Shown piece by piece: positions 1 through 11,277 of a stretch of DNA of 36,254 nucleotides (position 1 is the first letter of the stretch; each line of letters begins with the position of its first letter). Origin of the DNA: Phytophthora quininea (Eukaryota > Oomycota > Peronosporomycetes > Peronosporales > Peronosporaceae). The stretch covers positions 1 to 36,254 of the forward strand of contig JAAVTG010000338.1 in NCBI GenBank assembly GCA_011947345.1, written 5' to 3'. A model generated the notes under the pieces. It worked only from the letters and a program-made list of their open reading frames with translations, searched no databases and was not told where the DNA came from. Both the position numbers and the translations under genes were made by a program.

Positions 1-368
1 TTTGCTGGCTACGGCGAGCAAGGACCGCACTGTGCGCATTTGGCGCCTGACGATCCAGGAAGACGACCACTTGCAGGCAGATGTGGAGGAAGTGGCACGC
101 AAACACCACCACGACTCGGAGGTGTGGCGCGCGTCGAGTGGAACGTCACGGGCACGATGTTGGCGTCTTCCGGAGATGACGGCACTGTGCGAATGTGGAA
201 GAGCGACTTCGAGGGCAACTGGGCTTGTGTGAATACGATCTGTGGAGATCTGGGGCCTGCGACGGCACCCCGCCGATGGACTTGCGATCAAGCTAGAGTA
301 AGTGATGGCACTACGTGTATATCTCCTGCTAGTAGGTTTTAGTACTAACGCTCCTGTTGCAGGTTTGA
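1..368 (+). CDS. SEH1: SEH1-like nucleoporin / GATOR2 subunit, C-terminal part
   Basis: The open frame enters from the left edge with a WD40 blade (KDRTVRIWRL) and continues with VEWNVTGTMLASSGDDGTVR and MWKSDFEGNW, the pattern of the last blades of SEH1, a seven-bladed propeller of the nuclear pore Y-complex and of the GATOR2/SEA complex. The two parts are in different frames: near 127-133 the run GCGCGC seems to hold one extra GC, so the codons for E-V-W-R lead into the wrong frame. A likely intron lies at 298-362, with donor GTAAGT, branch sequence ACTAAC at about 343-348 and an acceptor in a pyrimidine-rich stretch. It gives a short terminal exon ending at TGA 366-368. The 3' end overlaps the convergent EFHB-like gene. 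The family call is firm; the exact C-terminus is uncertain. Confidence 0.75.
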
Positions 369-1793
369 GAGTGCAACGACTGCAGCAAGGTAATGAAATG
401 AGAATTTTGCTGTTGATAAGGTTGAATGCCGCGTTTTACATGGCTTGACACGACTCTGCCACTGTTGGAGTGCTGCAGGGCCTCTTCCTTGTGCCTCTAG
501 GAAATCATTGAGCGCGTCCCGGTAGTCGGCGATGCTCGCATGACCAGCCGCAGTGTACTGCAAACTTTGTGTGGCTTGTTTCCAGACAAGATCGAAGTCC
601 TCGTCGGATACGCCATGGCCAATTTTGCTGAAGAGTTCTCTCAGGTACTTCTGGGGTCTGGGCTCAGCGAATTCTGCGTTGGTCACGCCGCTGGAGACGA
701 ATTCTTCCGGATACAGCAATGCCTGCGCATTCACATCATCGCCGTAGTTCTGTCCGTCCGCAATTGACCGTCGTGCTGGTGTCGGAATGTCACTACGGAT
801 GGTGGGGATACCAAACAATCGCGCGTCTGCTGTAGCGTTCCTCCAGCCATGGTGAACTGCACGACCCAAGTCTGCGTCTGGCTGCTGCCTCTGGGGAGTA
901 TTCTCCCAGAATGCAGTGCCAAGCGGTGTGACTGTGTTGCGTGGTTACGCCAAACACGTGATTGTTCGGCAGACTGTCGGTGTCTGCAGCTCCCAAGTGC
1001 CGTGGCTTGCCGAGGTGGTCGTACAGTGTACGTCTGTCTTCGAGATGGTCTGGGGCAACAGCAGGAGTCTTCGCGCTCTCGTCCATCTCCGGGTTTAAGA
1101 TGACCGCGACCTCCCCGCCATCGAGTCCGTCGGGCTTCGCTCCGAATCGGTGCTTGGCTGGATTGATATTTGCTGCTTCCCACCGGTAGTTGCGGTTCTT
1201 TTGCTCGCCGGGAGCAACAGACCCATGCGATCGTCTGTACAGCTCTTCATCCTGCTGCGTATTCAGCTGTCCAGTTGACGGATACAGCAGCTCTTTGGCA
1301 GACTCGCAGAACTTGCCCTTTATACCGAAAGCAAACTCGGACTTCTGCATGTGCGTTGGTAGCACGTGGCCTCGCGAATACGTTTTGCCCAGTGGTTCTC
1401 TCTTGTGGCTGGCATAGTTGGACTCGAGCTTGTCGAGGTTGATTCGTTGGTACTCTGTGTTGGCTCCGCCCTTGAGCATTTCGGGCACATGCTCGCTCCT
1501 GTGGTGACGACTCCAAACTTGGTGAACGGATCGATCTGCTTGAGGTCGTTGATGAGACCTGGATGAGCAATTCGCGATCCGGGCGCTGCAAAATACGACT
1601 TGCGGAAGCGTCCGACTTCCTCTGGGGTGCGCGGACGCTGGTCGAACGTGAGGCAAATTGCAGTCGTGTCGCGCTGAGGCTTGGGACCCAACCTGCTGGC
1701 TAGAAACCAGCGAAATGTCAGTGTCAGTGTCAGTGGGCATTAAACCCAGCAGCAAAAAGCACATACCGGCGGCGGTGTCTGGCGATGACTCAT
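345..1793 (-). CDS. EFHB/CFAP21-like flagellar protein, frame-broken
   Basis: Three minus-strand frame segments form one conserved protein. The first exon at 1767-1793 encodes MSHRQTPPP, followed by an intron at about 1700-1766 with donor GTATGT. The second segment starts LGPKPQRDTTAICLTFDQRP and contains FRKSYFAAPGSR. The middle segment contains KLESNYASHKREPLGKTY and NNHVFGV. The last segment contains GRAVHHGWRN, then a helical C-terminal region (residues YPEEFVSSGV to DYRDALNDFLEAQ) of the kind that carries EF-hands. This order resembles EF-hand domain family member B, a protein of the ciliary doublet microtubules. Frame changes lie near 1482-1489, near 940 and at the intron phase. Oomycete zoospores are flagellated, which fits. 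I recognise this by pattern only, so the family assignment is moderate. Confidence 0.5.
1716..1733. repeat. Short tandem repeat (TGTCAG)3 inside the EFHB-like intron
   Basis: Three exact copies of a 6-bp unit lie inside the candidate intron at 1700-1766. This is a minor microsatellite; no function is implied. Confidence 0.7.
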
Positions 1794-1891
1794 GGTAGCA
1801 CGTGAGTCTGGAGACCTTGTCAAATGGCCCTGAAAAGCGGCGGTGGCAACACCTCGCTCACAATAGCAATCGACAACTGCTCGAAAATATT

Positions 1892-1996
1892 ATGCGATGC
1901 AGCAGCTTGGCACTGTTGGTGTTGCTCGCAGCACCGAGTCGACGAAGCCAAGCTTTAAGCATTGACACAAGCCACGGCTGCAGAACCCATTCATGA
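1892..1996 (+). CDS. Candidate 34-residue secreted peptide
   Basis: The ORF begins MRCSSLALLVLLAAPSRRSQ and ends in THS before TGA. It has the shape of a signal peptide: one basic residue, a run of Leu/Ala, then small residues at a possible cleavage site. The remaining mature part would be only about 13 residues with a single Cys. It lies in the gap between two minus-strand genes and its end touches the neighbouring ORF. It could be a real micropeptide, the first exon of a secreted gene whose remainder I cannot find, or chance. Confidence 0.2.
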   Translation: MRCSSLALLVLLAAPSRRSQALSIDTSHGCRTHS

Positions 1997-2066
1997 CAAC
2001 AACAGAGTTTCCTGGGAACGCACCACAAAGAATGCCCTCGCCATTGCATTTACCACACAGTGACCC

Positions 2067-2512
2067 CTACATCTCCATGTGTCTGAGCACCATATTGAAG
2101 GCCTGCCGGAGTTCTGTCGCCTGGAGGGGATGAACTTGACCAACTCCCAGTCGGTCTCGAGCCCGTCGAAGTTGAGCGCGAGGCGCCGGACCTGGACGGT
2201 GAAGAGCCTCAAGAACTCGAGCTTCTTGTCCTCAGGGACCTCTGCGCACCAGAGCACTTGGATACCTCCAAAGCGCCCGAACTCATCGTGTAGAGCCCGC
2301 AGGTTGTCGGACGTTACCTTTCCGAAGGTGGCCACATAGTAGCCGTGGAAGAAGTTGGTCCTTGTGATTCCGTCGAACGTCATCTGCTCCGAGTAGCCTG
2401 GGCAAATGCGGGGCAGCTCGCCCAGTAAAGCCACAAAGATGGCGCCAGGGCGAATGCCACGGATGAGCGGCGGCCCCAGGTAGAGGTCGAAGCGCTCCAC
2501 GTAGTCGATCAT
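2067..2512 (-). CDS. Unidentified conserved-looking small protein
   Basis: The ORF starts MIDYVERFDLYLGPPLIRG and contains PGYSEQMTFDGITRTNFF, FGRFGGIQVLWCAEVPEDKK and NFDGLETDWELVKFI. Its composition is that of a compact globular alpha/beta protein of about 148 residues, with no signal peptide or membrane segment. A four-C run just before the end of the gene seems one base short. With the shifted frame the protein ends in a helical LRQAFNMVLRHMEM before TAG at 2067-2069. Without the shift the ORF runs on in unlikely sequence to 1991. The start codon is 81 bp from the divergent PIBF1-like start, which suggests a shared promoter. I do not recognise the family. Confidence 0.5.
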
Positions 2513-2593
2513 CGCTCCACTTTCTTTTCTACCGGCGAATTTGAAAATGAAGCACAACCTGAGTTGTATCGCATCAACAGGACAGTACCTTCG

Positions 2594-5500
2594 ATGGCAG
2601 CATCGCCAGCTAGTCCTTCTGGAGGAGTGAGCACCTTGCTCACTCCTCCAGACAAAGCTGCTTGCCGAGCATCAGTCCAGCATTCCGACGCCAAATACGA
2701 TCTTGAAACGACGCGCTATACAGAGTCACAAGCCAGAGCCATGGCGCGCCGAGCAGGAAACGAAGACCAGCGATTCCGGCAGCTGGCAGCGCAGCTGGGC
2801 GTCTCCAGACATGTCATCGAACAAGAAGACGCCGATCGAGGGGCTGAGGAGGCCGGCACGGCGGAGAACGCGACGCTACAAGATGGAGATGAGGACTCGG
2901 AGGCCGAGGACCATGTGGAGGAGCTAATTGATGCCGAAGACTACGAGGACTACGAGGACGAGGAGCTCGGGGAGCTGTCGCTGACGCTGCCGTCCGACTC
3001 GAGCGACGGCCTCTCCAGCGACCTGTCGCTGCCTCACTCCTTCGGCCACTACGACCAGATCCGCGTGGGGGTATCGCACTTTGACGACCAGCTCAGTCGC
3101 GTCTCGCCCCTGCGAGCCCCGTTCGGTCGAGCCAATAGACTGCAGGTGCCACGGAGCTCTACTGGAACTGGAGTTATGGCTGTGGTGTCGGAAGGAAGCG
3201 AGGCCGTGATGAAGAAGTTCTACGAGATCCAGGTTAGCAAGATTCGGGCGCAGCTGGCGCTGAGTTTACAGGCGCAGAAGGAGATGGAGAGGACGCTGCA
3301 GCAGGAGAGAACAGCGCGGCAGGAGGAGACGGAGGCTTCGCAGGTGAGGTGTGTCTGAAGAGTTATGAGGTTTTGTTGTCGTTGACACTGTCTTTGTTTC
3401 GAGCAGAACAGTGCTGCTCAAGAGCGAAACCGACTGGAGAAGGAGCTGCATCAAACACGAGCAGAGTTGCAGGCTGCTAAAACGCGACTCAAGCTGGAGA
3501 AGACGCACTTTGCTTCGCTACAGATTACCGACGCGCTTGCTGAGCAGGTTGGTTACCAATGTTGTTGTTGTCGTCGAGCCTGCTAGTAGTTTGTTCGTAA
3601 TGACGTTTACTTGTATTTACTGTCCGTAGCTATCTCGACAAAACGAAGAGGATTTATCTGTCCGCGAATATGTTCAGCTGTCCGTCCACAGCAAAATGAG
3701 AAGGCTGGAGACCGAGCTGGAGCGTGCTCGGAAGGATGTCGAAGAGATGGAAAAGAGTAGCTCTTCAGACAAGTCTGCTGCGGCAAGTGCTGCGGAAGAA
3801 ATCGCGCAAGTGCAACGGATTGCCGAGTCAAAAAGCGGCGATTGGAAAATGAGTTGAAGTTGTCCGAAGCGACCAGAGAGGAACTTGGTAACCAAATCAA
3901 GTCGCTGGTCGAGCAGCTGGATGGGATGAAGGAGGAGCAACGACGAAATGAAGCGATCTACAGAGATCAAATAGGCTTGAAAAAGGAATCGGAGCAGCTG
4001 AAGCGAGACTTACAAGTGCTGCAAAGCCAGCACGATGATCTCAAGTCAAGATACGATGAAAATACTGCAGGTAGCAGCGACTTGACCCAGAAGATCGCCC
4101 TGCTGACTGCAGACAAGGCATTTCTACAGGACACCAAAACGCAACTCGAGGATCAAATCGCAAAAATGCGCCAGGGCGAGCACGATATGCAAAACGAGAT
4201 CAAGAAGATGCAGGAAAGGCACGACACTAACGTCAACCAAAACACGCAGTTGCAAAACGAAACACGATTGCACTTTGAGAAGAAGTTGGACGACGAAATG
4301 GCCAGGTTTATGGAGCTCTCGAAGCGCGAGATCGATCGAATTCGAAACGATGGTCAGGTTGTCTATGAGCGAGAGAACCGATTGCTGAAGGAAGCTCGTG
4401 ACGATGCCTTAAAGCATGCGGAGATGCTGCAAGCTCGGCTTGACAGTGTTCAGTCTGCGTTAGATGAAAAGGTAAGCCGGAAGTTTACTGGGGTTGAATG
4501 ATTGCGTTTTATCTTGTGACAAATTCCAGGTTTTGAAATGACCCGATTGGAGAGCTCGCACACGACGACATTAGCCTCTGCTCGCAACGAACTGAAAATG
4601 CGCCAGTTTGAGGTGCGTCGAGTACTTACGCGCTCTCTTTGTAAGATTTTCGGCGTTTAAATCATTTCTCATTTCCAGATAAGCCAACTCAAGTTAACGC
4701 TAGAAGAGAAGGCTACCGCTGTCCGGAATGGAAAGCTCCAAGTCGATATGCTTACTCAGAAGGTATGGAAACATTACTTTGATGGGATTCCACTGATTTT
4801 AATGCTTGGAACACGCGCAGGTGGATGCACATAAAGAAGAGTTCGCGAGGCTGGAAACGACTTCAACTACTCGCATCTCTCAGCTCGAAGCCACTCTAGA
4901 AGTGGAGGTACGAGTTATCAAGTGGAGAACGTTTCACAAACTGATGTCGAATGGTTTTCTAGCGCAACAAGCTGAAGGAATATGAATTGCTGGAGATCGA
5001 TCTGGATGGTGCCGTGGTGCAAACGGGCGAGATCGCGGCGAGAGGAAACAGAAACGACGACAGCCACTGCAGAGAATGTATCAGCAGGATCAAAGTTGCA
5101 GGAAGTGATGACAACTTTCGGTGCGATCCCCACCACGACGAAGCGACGGGTACGGAGTGCATGACTGCCGCTGAACTATCCATGGTTGCTGTGAGCTGAT
5201 TGATGACTCACGTTGCTTCAACTGTGTTCACTCTCCGTTTGGTAGTTCCAGCAGAGTGTGTTGTTGGCGCAGAGGGTTGTCAAGTCCCAACGAGACGCGA
5301 TCGCGCTCGAGCAGAAGCTCAGCGACGTGTCTGCTGAGCGCACGCGACTGGAGCAAGAGCTTGTCGACCTCAAAGCCAAGCTAGCGAGCTTGCATCAGCC
5401 GCAGTCGTACCTGGTTAGCAGCCATTGTGCAATCCTTCCTGGTCGAGTCCTGAACTTACGCTACAATGTCACCTGCAGATTGACAAACTTACACGACGGG

Positions 5501-6006
5501 AAGACGAACTACAAGTGGCTAATCGAAGATGTCAGGATGCTCAGTCGCAGCTGCAGCAATTGAGGGCTCAGTACAAACACGTCCAAGAAGCCAACTCGTC
5601 GCTGCAGCACCAGCTCCAGCAATTGCTTTCTCGTCGTGGCGATCTCGATGCTCTTAAAGCAACAGTGCAACTGCTGCGTGGCAGAATACAAGCAGGAGGA
5701 CACCACCAGAAGCAACCGCAGCCTTCGAACCAAAGACTGTCGACGAACGAATTCGCGAAAGCTCGCACGACAACGGCAGGGTCAGTGTCCGGTGGTGACC
5801 CGTTGTCGCCCTCGCCGATTATCTCGTTCGCGAAGGCGTCTCCACCACCATCTATCGCGTCCAAGATGACGCGTCCGCCAACGCCACAGCGCCAGAAAGA
5901 GGACCTGAATTCAGCGTCTGACAGTTCGAGCGTCTTGTCAAACGTCTCCAGCACTCCGAAATGGTACACCAAGCTTCGGGGCCCCATGCAGCAGCAAGCA
6001 CAATGA
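2594..6006 (+). CDS. PIBF1/CEP90-like centriolar coiled-coil protein, nine exons
   Basis: Exons read 2594-3343, 3407-3547, 3630-4471, 4530-4612, 4679-4762, 4821-4907, 4963-5149, 5246-5413 and 5479-6006, giving roughly 955 residues. The N-terminal 210 residues are low complexity, with an acidic patch (EDYEDYEDEELGELSL). From FYEIQVSKIRAQLALSLQAQ onward the protein is almost continuous coiled coil, including YERENRLLKEARDDALKHAE and QQSVLLAQRVVKSQRD, and ends PKWYTKLRG plus a short tail. This layout matches PIBF1, a centriolar satellite and distal-appendage protein needed for cilia. Frame breaks occur in the A5 run near 3831, the T4 run at 4531-4534 and near 5032-5040; the first two are one-base-short homopolymers. 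Introns are 57-97 nt with GTRNGN-type donors. The exon model is firm; the family name is moderate because coiled coils align loosely. Confidence 0.6.
2621..2649. repeat. Perfect 13-bp inverted repeat with 3-nt loop inside coding sequence
   Basis: GGAGGAGTGAGCA at 2621-2633, loop CCT, then the exact reverse complement at 2637-2649. It lies in codons about 10-19 of the PIBF1-like gene, encoding GGVSTLLTPP. In RNA it would form a strong GC-rich hairpin just downstream of the start codon. Confidence 0.9.
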
Positions 6007-6076
6007 ATCGTTCGTTCCTAGCACCTGACCGAGTTCACTTTTCATGGCGTTTATTGGCCAATCTGGAGGCGCCATC

Positions 6077-7217
6077 ATGGCCGCACGCTTGTCGCGCTCG
6101 TTGCTGCGCTCCATCTCCTGCAGAGTCCCAGCCGCAGCTAGCAGCTTCGGCCGACCACGGAGCTATGCAAACGCAGCGAGGAATCCGAACGAGATGCTCA
6201 AGAGCGACTTCAGGCGCTGGCTACGGAAGGAGGTGGTGGTGCTGGCCGTGATGGTGGCGACTGGAGTCACGGGCGTCCATTTCTATCAGGTGACAAACGA
6301 CGAGGACCGATCCGAAGCTGTAGCAAGCAACTGACAGACGCGCTGATGCCTATCGTTAGAATCGGGAAAGTTCGCCGGTGAAACAAGTCGAGAAGTTGGT
6401 GGAGCAGGCCGAGCAAAGCGCCAAGGAGGTGGGAGCTCAGTTCGCAGTATGAGACGGTAGTTTTGGGCAGTTCATGACTTTGATTCCCAAGGGCAACTCA
6501 GAGCAAGCGCTGAGGCACTGTCTACAAGCGTATGACGTTATCAAGAGCACCAACCCGCACGGTATCCAGAGAACTAGGCTGACTGCGATGGTAAGCCGAG
6601 ACCTGACGTTGTTTGTCTTGCGGAGACAGATCGGCACTTGTTCGAGTTGGCATTCTCGATCGCAGCGCAGTACGAAGCGTTGGAGAAGGACACGCCAGCT
6701 ACGACGTATTACCTGGACGCGCTGGAACACAACAAGCACGAGCTGAATGTTGCTAGACGCGAGCGGAACCGCGTGGTCACACTCGACAGACTCGCACAGT
6801 CCTACGAAAACAGGTAACATTTGCAAAACTGAGCGTCGCTGCTTGTCGCTCACCTCTGGATTGTTGTTTCACCGCCGCAGGGGCCAACTCAAGACCGCCG
6901 AGCGATATTTCAAGCAGGCCATCGCCACGTACGACCAGAATCGAGGGCGTCGAGAGCTGTCGAAATCATCGAAGACGGAGGCGACAGACCTTGTGGCGCT
7001 AGACCAAGAGATCCCTGGCGTGCTCTACAACTACTCACAGCTCCTGATGGCGCAGCAGCGGTGGCGAGATGCTGGAAAAACGCTGCAGCGTGCGATGACC
7101 CTTGCTCGCGTTTCCGGATTGTCCGACGAGTACACGTCCTTGATCGAAGACAGTATCAGCCGTGTCAAGAAGGCGAACGCAACAGCCGAAGCAGGGCTGG
7201 AGCAAGATGCAATGTAG
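6077..7217 (+). CDS. Mitochondrial-type TPR protein, TTC19-like layout (TPR paralogue 1)
   Basis: I chose the start at 6077 because it gives a typical presequence (MAARLSRSLLRSISCRVP) and lies about 40 nt after an initiator-like TTCACTTTTC at 6032-6041; an upstream in-frame ATG is at 6044. A membrane helix follows (VVVLAVMVATGVTGVHFY). Exons then read 6360-6428, 6471-6590, about 6626-6813 and 6881-7217, with TPR-like helices including AERYFKQAIATYDQ, LYNYSQLLMAQQRWRDAGKT and LQRAMTLARVSG. Presequence, one membrane helix and TPRs is the layout of TTC19, an inner-membrane factor of complex III. I see this only as architecture, not proven orthology. Four related genes lie at 14394-18705 on the other strand. 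Intron 3 would be only about 35 nt, so its boundary or one base may be wrong. Confidence 0.6.
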
Positions 7218-8457
7218 CTTTTCAAGGGGCCGGCAGACCCTGAAGCAGTGCCACGTCAACGGGTCCTCGTGGCCGCGCCTTGACGTGGTACCGCGCGTGA
7301 AATCTGAAGTTGTGTTGGTAGGTAATGCGTGGGGAACCTTGAGGAGGTGCTTGCTTGTTGTTGCCGTGCCAGGTCCGGTTTCCTGAAGCTGTCTCTGTGC
7401 GGTCAAGATGATCTTTTCGTGTCGACTATCGATATAGAGGAGCCTGAGTGTTGAGGGCGAGTGTCGACGACGCCAGCACCGCCAGCCAAATGCGGCAGCC
7501 GGTCATGCACAGTGGCGCCGAGTGCCCCATCGTTGATAGCGAAGGAAGGTGTCCCAGTCAGCGTTGATGCGGTGACAACGAGGAGCGCTGTCGAAGACGT
7601 CTAGGACAGCACAGCACAGCCGCTCGCCTCCACATGTTTCCGGTTTCCTCTGCAGCGCCACCTGTCGGGCGCCGCGCTCGCTGTCATGTCAAACCGAACA
7701 TTGGAATCACAAGACGCGCAAGCCGCCAAGACAAAGCAGTGGTTGGCAGGTGTCCGCAATGGCGTCCTCTGGTGGTGCAAGCCCAGCGCAATTAATGACC
7801 CGGCTACATGGGAGGAGAGAACAGGTGTCCGCGGCGTGCTCTAAAGTCTCGCTGAAGAAGTGTTCATGCCCCCGCAACTTGTGAGAATGCCTCCAACCTG
7901 CCGCGTGGGGCGCTTGCAATCGCCTGGCGCCATCGGATAGCCCCCGTCTCCAAGGCTTTACGCGGTGGTTGGGCTATGAATGCTTCAACATTGCCATGTC
8001 TATCGATTGCTCCTCAGACAAAGCGCCGACGCCGCGCCTGAATTGACTCAAGCCCGCGACACACAGTGGAGACGTTGGCGAGAAACGAGCGAACGTGTCG
8101 GCCGCATGGTGTGCGAAACCTGTAGCAAACGGGTCGTGGCGGCGGCGTTTTCAGCCGCGTGGTCTCCAAGTTTTGGGTGTGAAGTCCATGAGGCCCGCGC
8201 TGCTGGAGAGCAGCAACAAGCCCCTGCTGGTTTCCCGTGCGCCGTAAAAACACGCTTCTCGGGAAGCGTAGTCTTCAGCCGCGGTCTCCAGTTCGGTGCG
8301 CTCGGCCATGCTGGCGACGAACTTCGTCACGAAGCCCCCGGTCTCTGCTCGGCCATGCGAACAAATCGTGCGCAAGATCCGGGTTGAAAATGCGGCGCCT
8401 CGCCTCAGCGCGACCTCTTCGTGACACCAACGTCGGTCTCTTATTCGTCGTCCCCTG
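7218..8457. other. Intergenic, no supportable gene
   Basis: Both strands hold only short frames with no recognisable motif, repeated domain or clean splice structure. The right end should contain the promoter of the START-FYVE gene at 8514. Confidence 0.5.
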
Positions 8458-8458
8458 C

Positions 8459-8475
8459 GCTCATTCCCCTTCACT
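8459..8475 (+). promoter_or_regulatory. Oomycete initiator-like core promoter of START-FYVE copy 1
   Basis: GCTCATTCCCCTTCACT fits the GCTCATTYYNCANTTT type of oomycete transcription start element. It lies about 40-55 nt before the ATG at 8514, the usual distance. Confidence 0.5.
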
Positions 8476-8513
8476 CGACACCAACAGGTCTGTGGCGAAA
8501 CCCGGACGGAAGC

Positions 8514-9691
8514 ATGGGCAAGGAGCGCTTCACGATCAACCCGTTCCCGGCGCTGGAGCTATCGGACAACGAGAAGAACCAACTTCTCGATCTCGGCCGC
8601 ACCATCATCGAGGCCAACTTCGAGCGCGACGACGCCTTCTTCAAAGGCGGCCGCAAGGTCGACCCCGCCGCTGGAAGCTCGCCAAGGAGCGCGAACGTAT
8701 GCTCGTGCACACCGAGCGGCCTGAGTACAAGGGCGCCGACGCCATGAGCAACACGATGCACTCGTCGTCCAAGCTGCCGGCCATCCTGTCTGTCGGCCGC
8801 GTCGAAGGGAAGCTCGACGACATGATGTACGGCGTCGTGAACCCGACGCTGGAGGACATGCGCATCAAGGCCTCGTACGTGCACGACTTTGACGGTGCGG
8901 CCGTGCTATCCACTATCGTGGAGCCGACCATCGACGAGCCCTTCAATTCGGTCGTAGTCAAGTGGATGGAGATGGATATCCCGCTGCGCCGCACCGGGGT
9001 CGTCCAGAACCGCGACTACGTCTACCTCGAGTGCACAGGTTTTGTGCACATGCCCAACGGTGATCGTGCGGGTTACCACTTCCTGCACTCGATCGACTTC
9101 CCGCAGATCCCTGCTGTCGAACCGCGTGCGCGGCGACCTGTCGATCTGCGGCTTCTTCCGCCAGGTCGGGCCGAATGTTCTTGACGTATGCAAGACTGGC
9201 CTGATGGACCCTGCGGGCGACATGATCCGCATGCTGGCGGTGCCGGTGATGACGGAGGCGTTCTTGTCTCCTCTGCGCTACGTGCACTGCGGTCAGATGC
9301 GCAAGTTGACGTGGAAGATGGAGAGGGCCCACAACGAGGCTCGTCTTCACGGCGCGCCGAACCCTGGAACGTCGTGTGTGACCTGCTCAAGGCCGTCAAC
9401 GGGGTGGACTCTGGGCAAGAGCGCCAGCACCTGCAAGTGCTGCTTCCGCGTACTTTGTAGCGGCTGCAAGATCAAAAAGAAGATCAGCCTCGTGACGGCG
9501 GACCTGACGCTCTCGGAGCGGAAAATCAACTTTGCACGGCCTGCCTGGCCGAGGCCTCGATCGCAGGCGCCGCTGAGATCGCGTCGCTGCAGATCATGGA
9601 GACCGGCCGCAAGAGCGGCCTCATCCGCTCCGTCACGAGCCACTCATCGTCCAGCTCGGACCTGACGATGGTGTCCATGATGTCCCAGTAA
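8514..9691 (+). CDS. START domain plus FYVE-related zinc finger, copy 1
   Basis: The protein starts MGKERFTINPFPAL. A helical N-terminus leads into a START-type domain (VGRVEGKLDDMMYGVVNPTL, STIVEPTIDEPFNSVVVKW, GYHFLHSIDFPQIP, RGDLSICGFFRQVG). The zinc finger follows, with the pairs CVTC, CKCC, CSGC and, after a frame break, a final CxxC. The basic RRHHCR signature of classical FYVE domains is absent, so binding of PI3P is not assured. START domains bind sterols or other lipids; START-FYVE proteins are expanded in oomycetes. The frame breaks at a C run near 8663 (one base short), at 9105-9128, and at a T run near 9534 (one base short). The end SSSSSDLTMVSMMSQ precedes TAA. A close paralogue lies at 13136-14295. 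Confidence 0.75.
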
Positions 9692-9877
9692 ATAGTGAAT
9701 CCCGAGCGAGCGTGTGAATAATAAATTACGAGTTAGTGAGCTGTACACGGCGCTTCTCCATCTTCTCCATTTTGGAACGGAGGTAATGACAGTGTAGCCA
9801 TCTCTGTTCTTACAATCTCCAAAAACCAAATCACTGGCGGGCATGGGGCCAAGCGCAAGCGCGACGGTGGGGGCGCC

Positions 9878-11078
9878 ATGGCGCCCGAGGCGATTCAAGA
9901 GATACACCGCCTTATCCCCGCCGCCCTGGAGACGCTGCAGTTGCCGTGGAGTTCGCTGGCCCCGTCGTCGCAGACGGTCTCCGAAGCCATCGCTTCGTTG
10001 GGCCTCGACCGACTCAAGCGAGCGCCCAAACTGCGGCCCCCGGGAAGCGTTTTCAGCTCGGACCTGGCTCTCCGACTGTTTCACAGCTGCAGGAAGGCGG
10101 GGGTCATGGGCGTTCTCTCTGAAATCGCGGCTGAAAAACGACGGACTCGGCCGTCGACAGTTCTCTCAAAGTGGCCAAGTTGTGCGAGCAAGCGCTGCAG
10201 GCGGAGCTCAACCGACGAGCGTATCGCTACGTGGTTCGCGTTTGGCTTCCCAAGAGCGCGAGATTGCGGCTGGTGTGGATGCAGATCGACTTCTTGTGCA
10301 GACTCGGGAGTTCGCTCAACGCTGCTGTGACGATGTCGACGAAGCTCTGGCTCAGCTCCCTTGGCCCATTGTCTACCGAGACGATGCAGTTGTGGTAGTG
10401 GACAAACCGGCCAACGTCCTGAGTGTCGACAGTACCAACCCGAATGCTCCGCTGTCAATCCACCGCCGCATCGCGAACGTCTATCCGGAAGCGCGGATGG
10501 TGCATCGTCTGGACCAAGAGACTTCGGGGCTGCTTGTGATCGCGTTGACCAAGTCTGCCGCTCAGAGTCTGAACGCTCAGTTCCGGGACCGATCGGTCGA
10601 GAAAACATACTTGGCTCGTGTCTTCGGTTGGGTGACAGACTCTCCTGGGCAGGTGCGGGTAGCGATGGAGAAACATCCAACGCGGCAGCTAATCCAGCGC
10701 GTAGTGTTGGACCGTGACGTTGAACCAGACAGCTCGCTTTGGTCCGTCACTGAATTCTCGGTTGTATCGAGAATGGCTGACGACGGCGAACTCAAGTCCT
10801 GCTTGGTAGAGCTCAAGCCGGTGACGGGCAAAACGCACCAGCTTCGAGTGCACATGAGTCACATCGGACATCCAATCCTTGGAGACTCGCTGTACTGCCC
10901 CCAATTGGTGTACAACCGCTCGACGCGATTGTGTCTCCACGCAGCCAAGATTACCTTTTCACACCCCGTGACAGGTGAGCAGTTGCGATTCGAAAGCTCA
11001 TGTCCGGGAGATTTTTACTCTGCTGCGGATGGCAAGAAGGACGCGTTTCAACGTCCGGCAGCGACATTAAACGTTTAG
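9878..11078 (+). CDS. RluA-family RNA pseudouridine synthase
   Basis: The catalytic domain is clear: IVYRDDAVVVVDKPANVLSV, then HRLDQETSGLLVIALTKSAA carrying the catalytic Asp of the HRLD motif, EKTYLARVFG, VTGKTHQLRVHMSHIGHPIL and GDSLYCPQL. These are the conserved blocks of RluA/RPUSD enzymes, which isomerise uridine to pseudouridine in rRNA, tRNA or mitochondrial RNA. The N-terminal third starts MAPEAIQEIHRLIPAALETL and is alpha-helical. It is linked to the enzyme part by two frame breaks, in the A5 run near 10134-10138 and the T3 run near 10248; both look one base short. An initiator-like element (CCATCTTCTCCATTTTGG) lies at about 9758-9776. The family call is firm; the RNA target cannot be told from the sequence. 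Confidence 0.85.
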
Positions 11079-11277
11079 TTCAAGTGGTGCAGACTAAAAA
11101 CTTCCTTTATGTGTTGACGTTGTGGGCCTGATAATACGCGAAGAATCAAGTGCGCCATAACGAAGAAGCTCGACAAAATGCTCATGAGTGAAGGTGCGGT
11201 AGACAAATGTGGCGGTGGCATCGGGAGACAAGATCATTTCCGAATTTACTAACGTGGCGCCAACCGGAATCTGCAGA

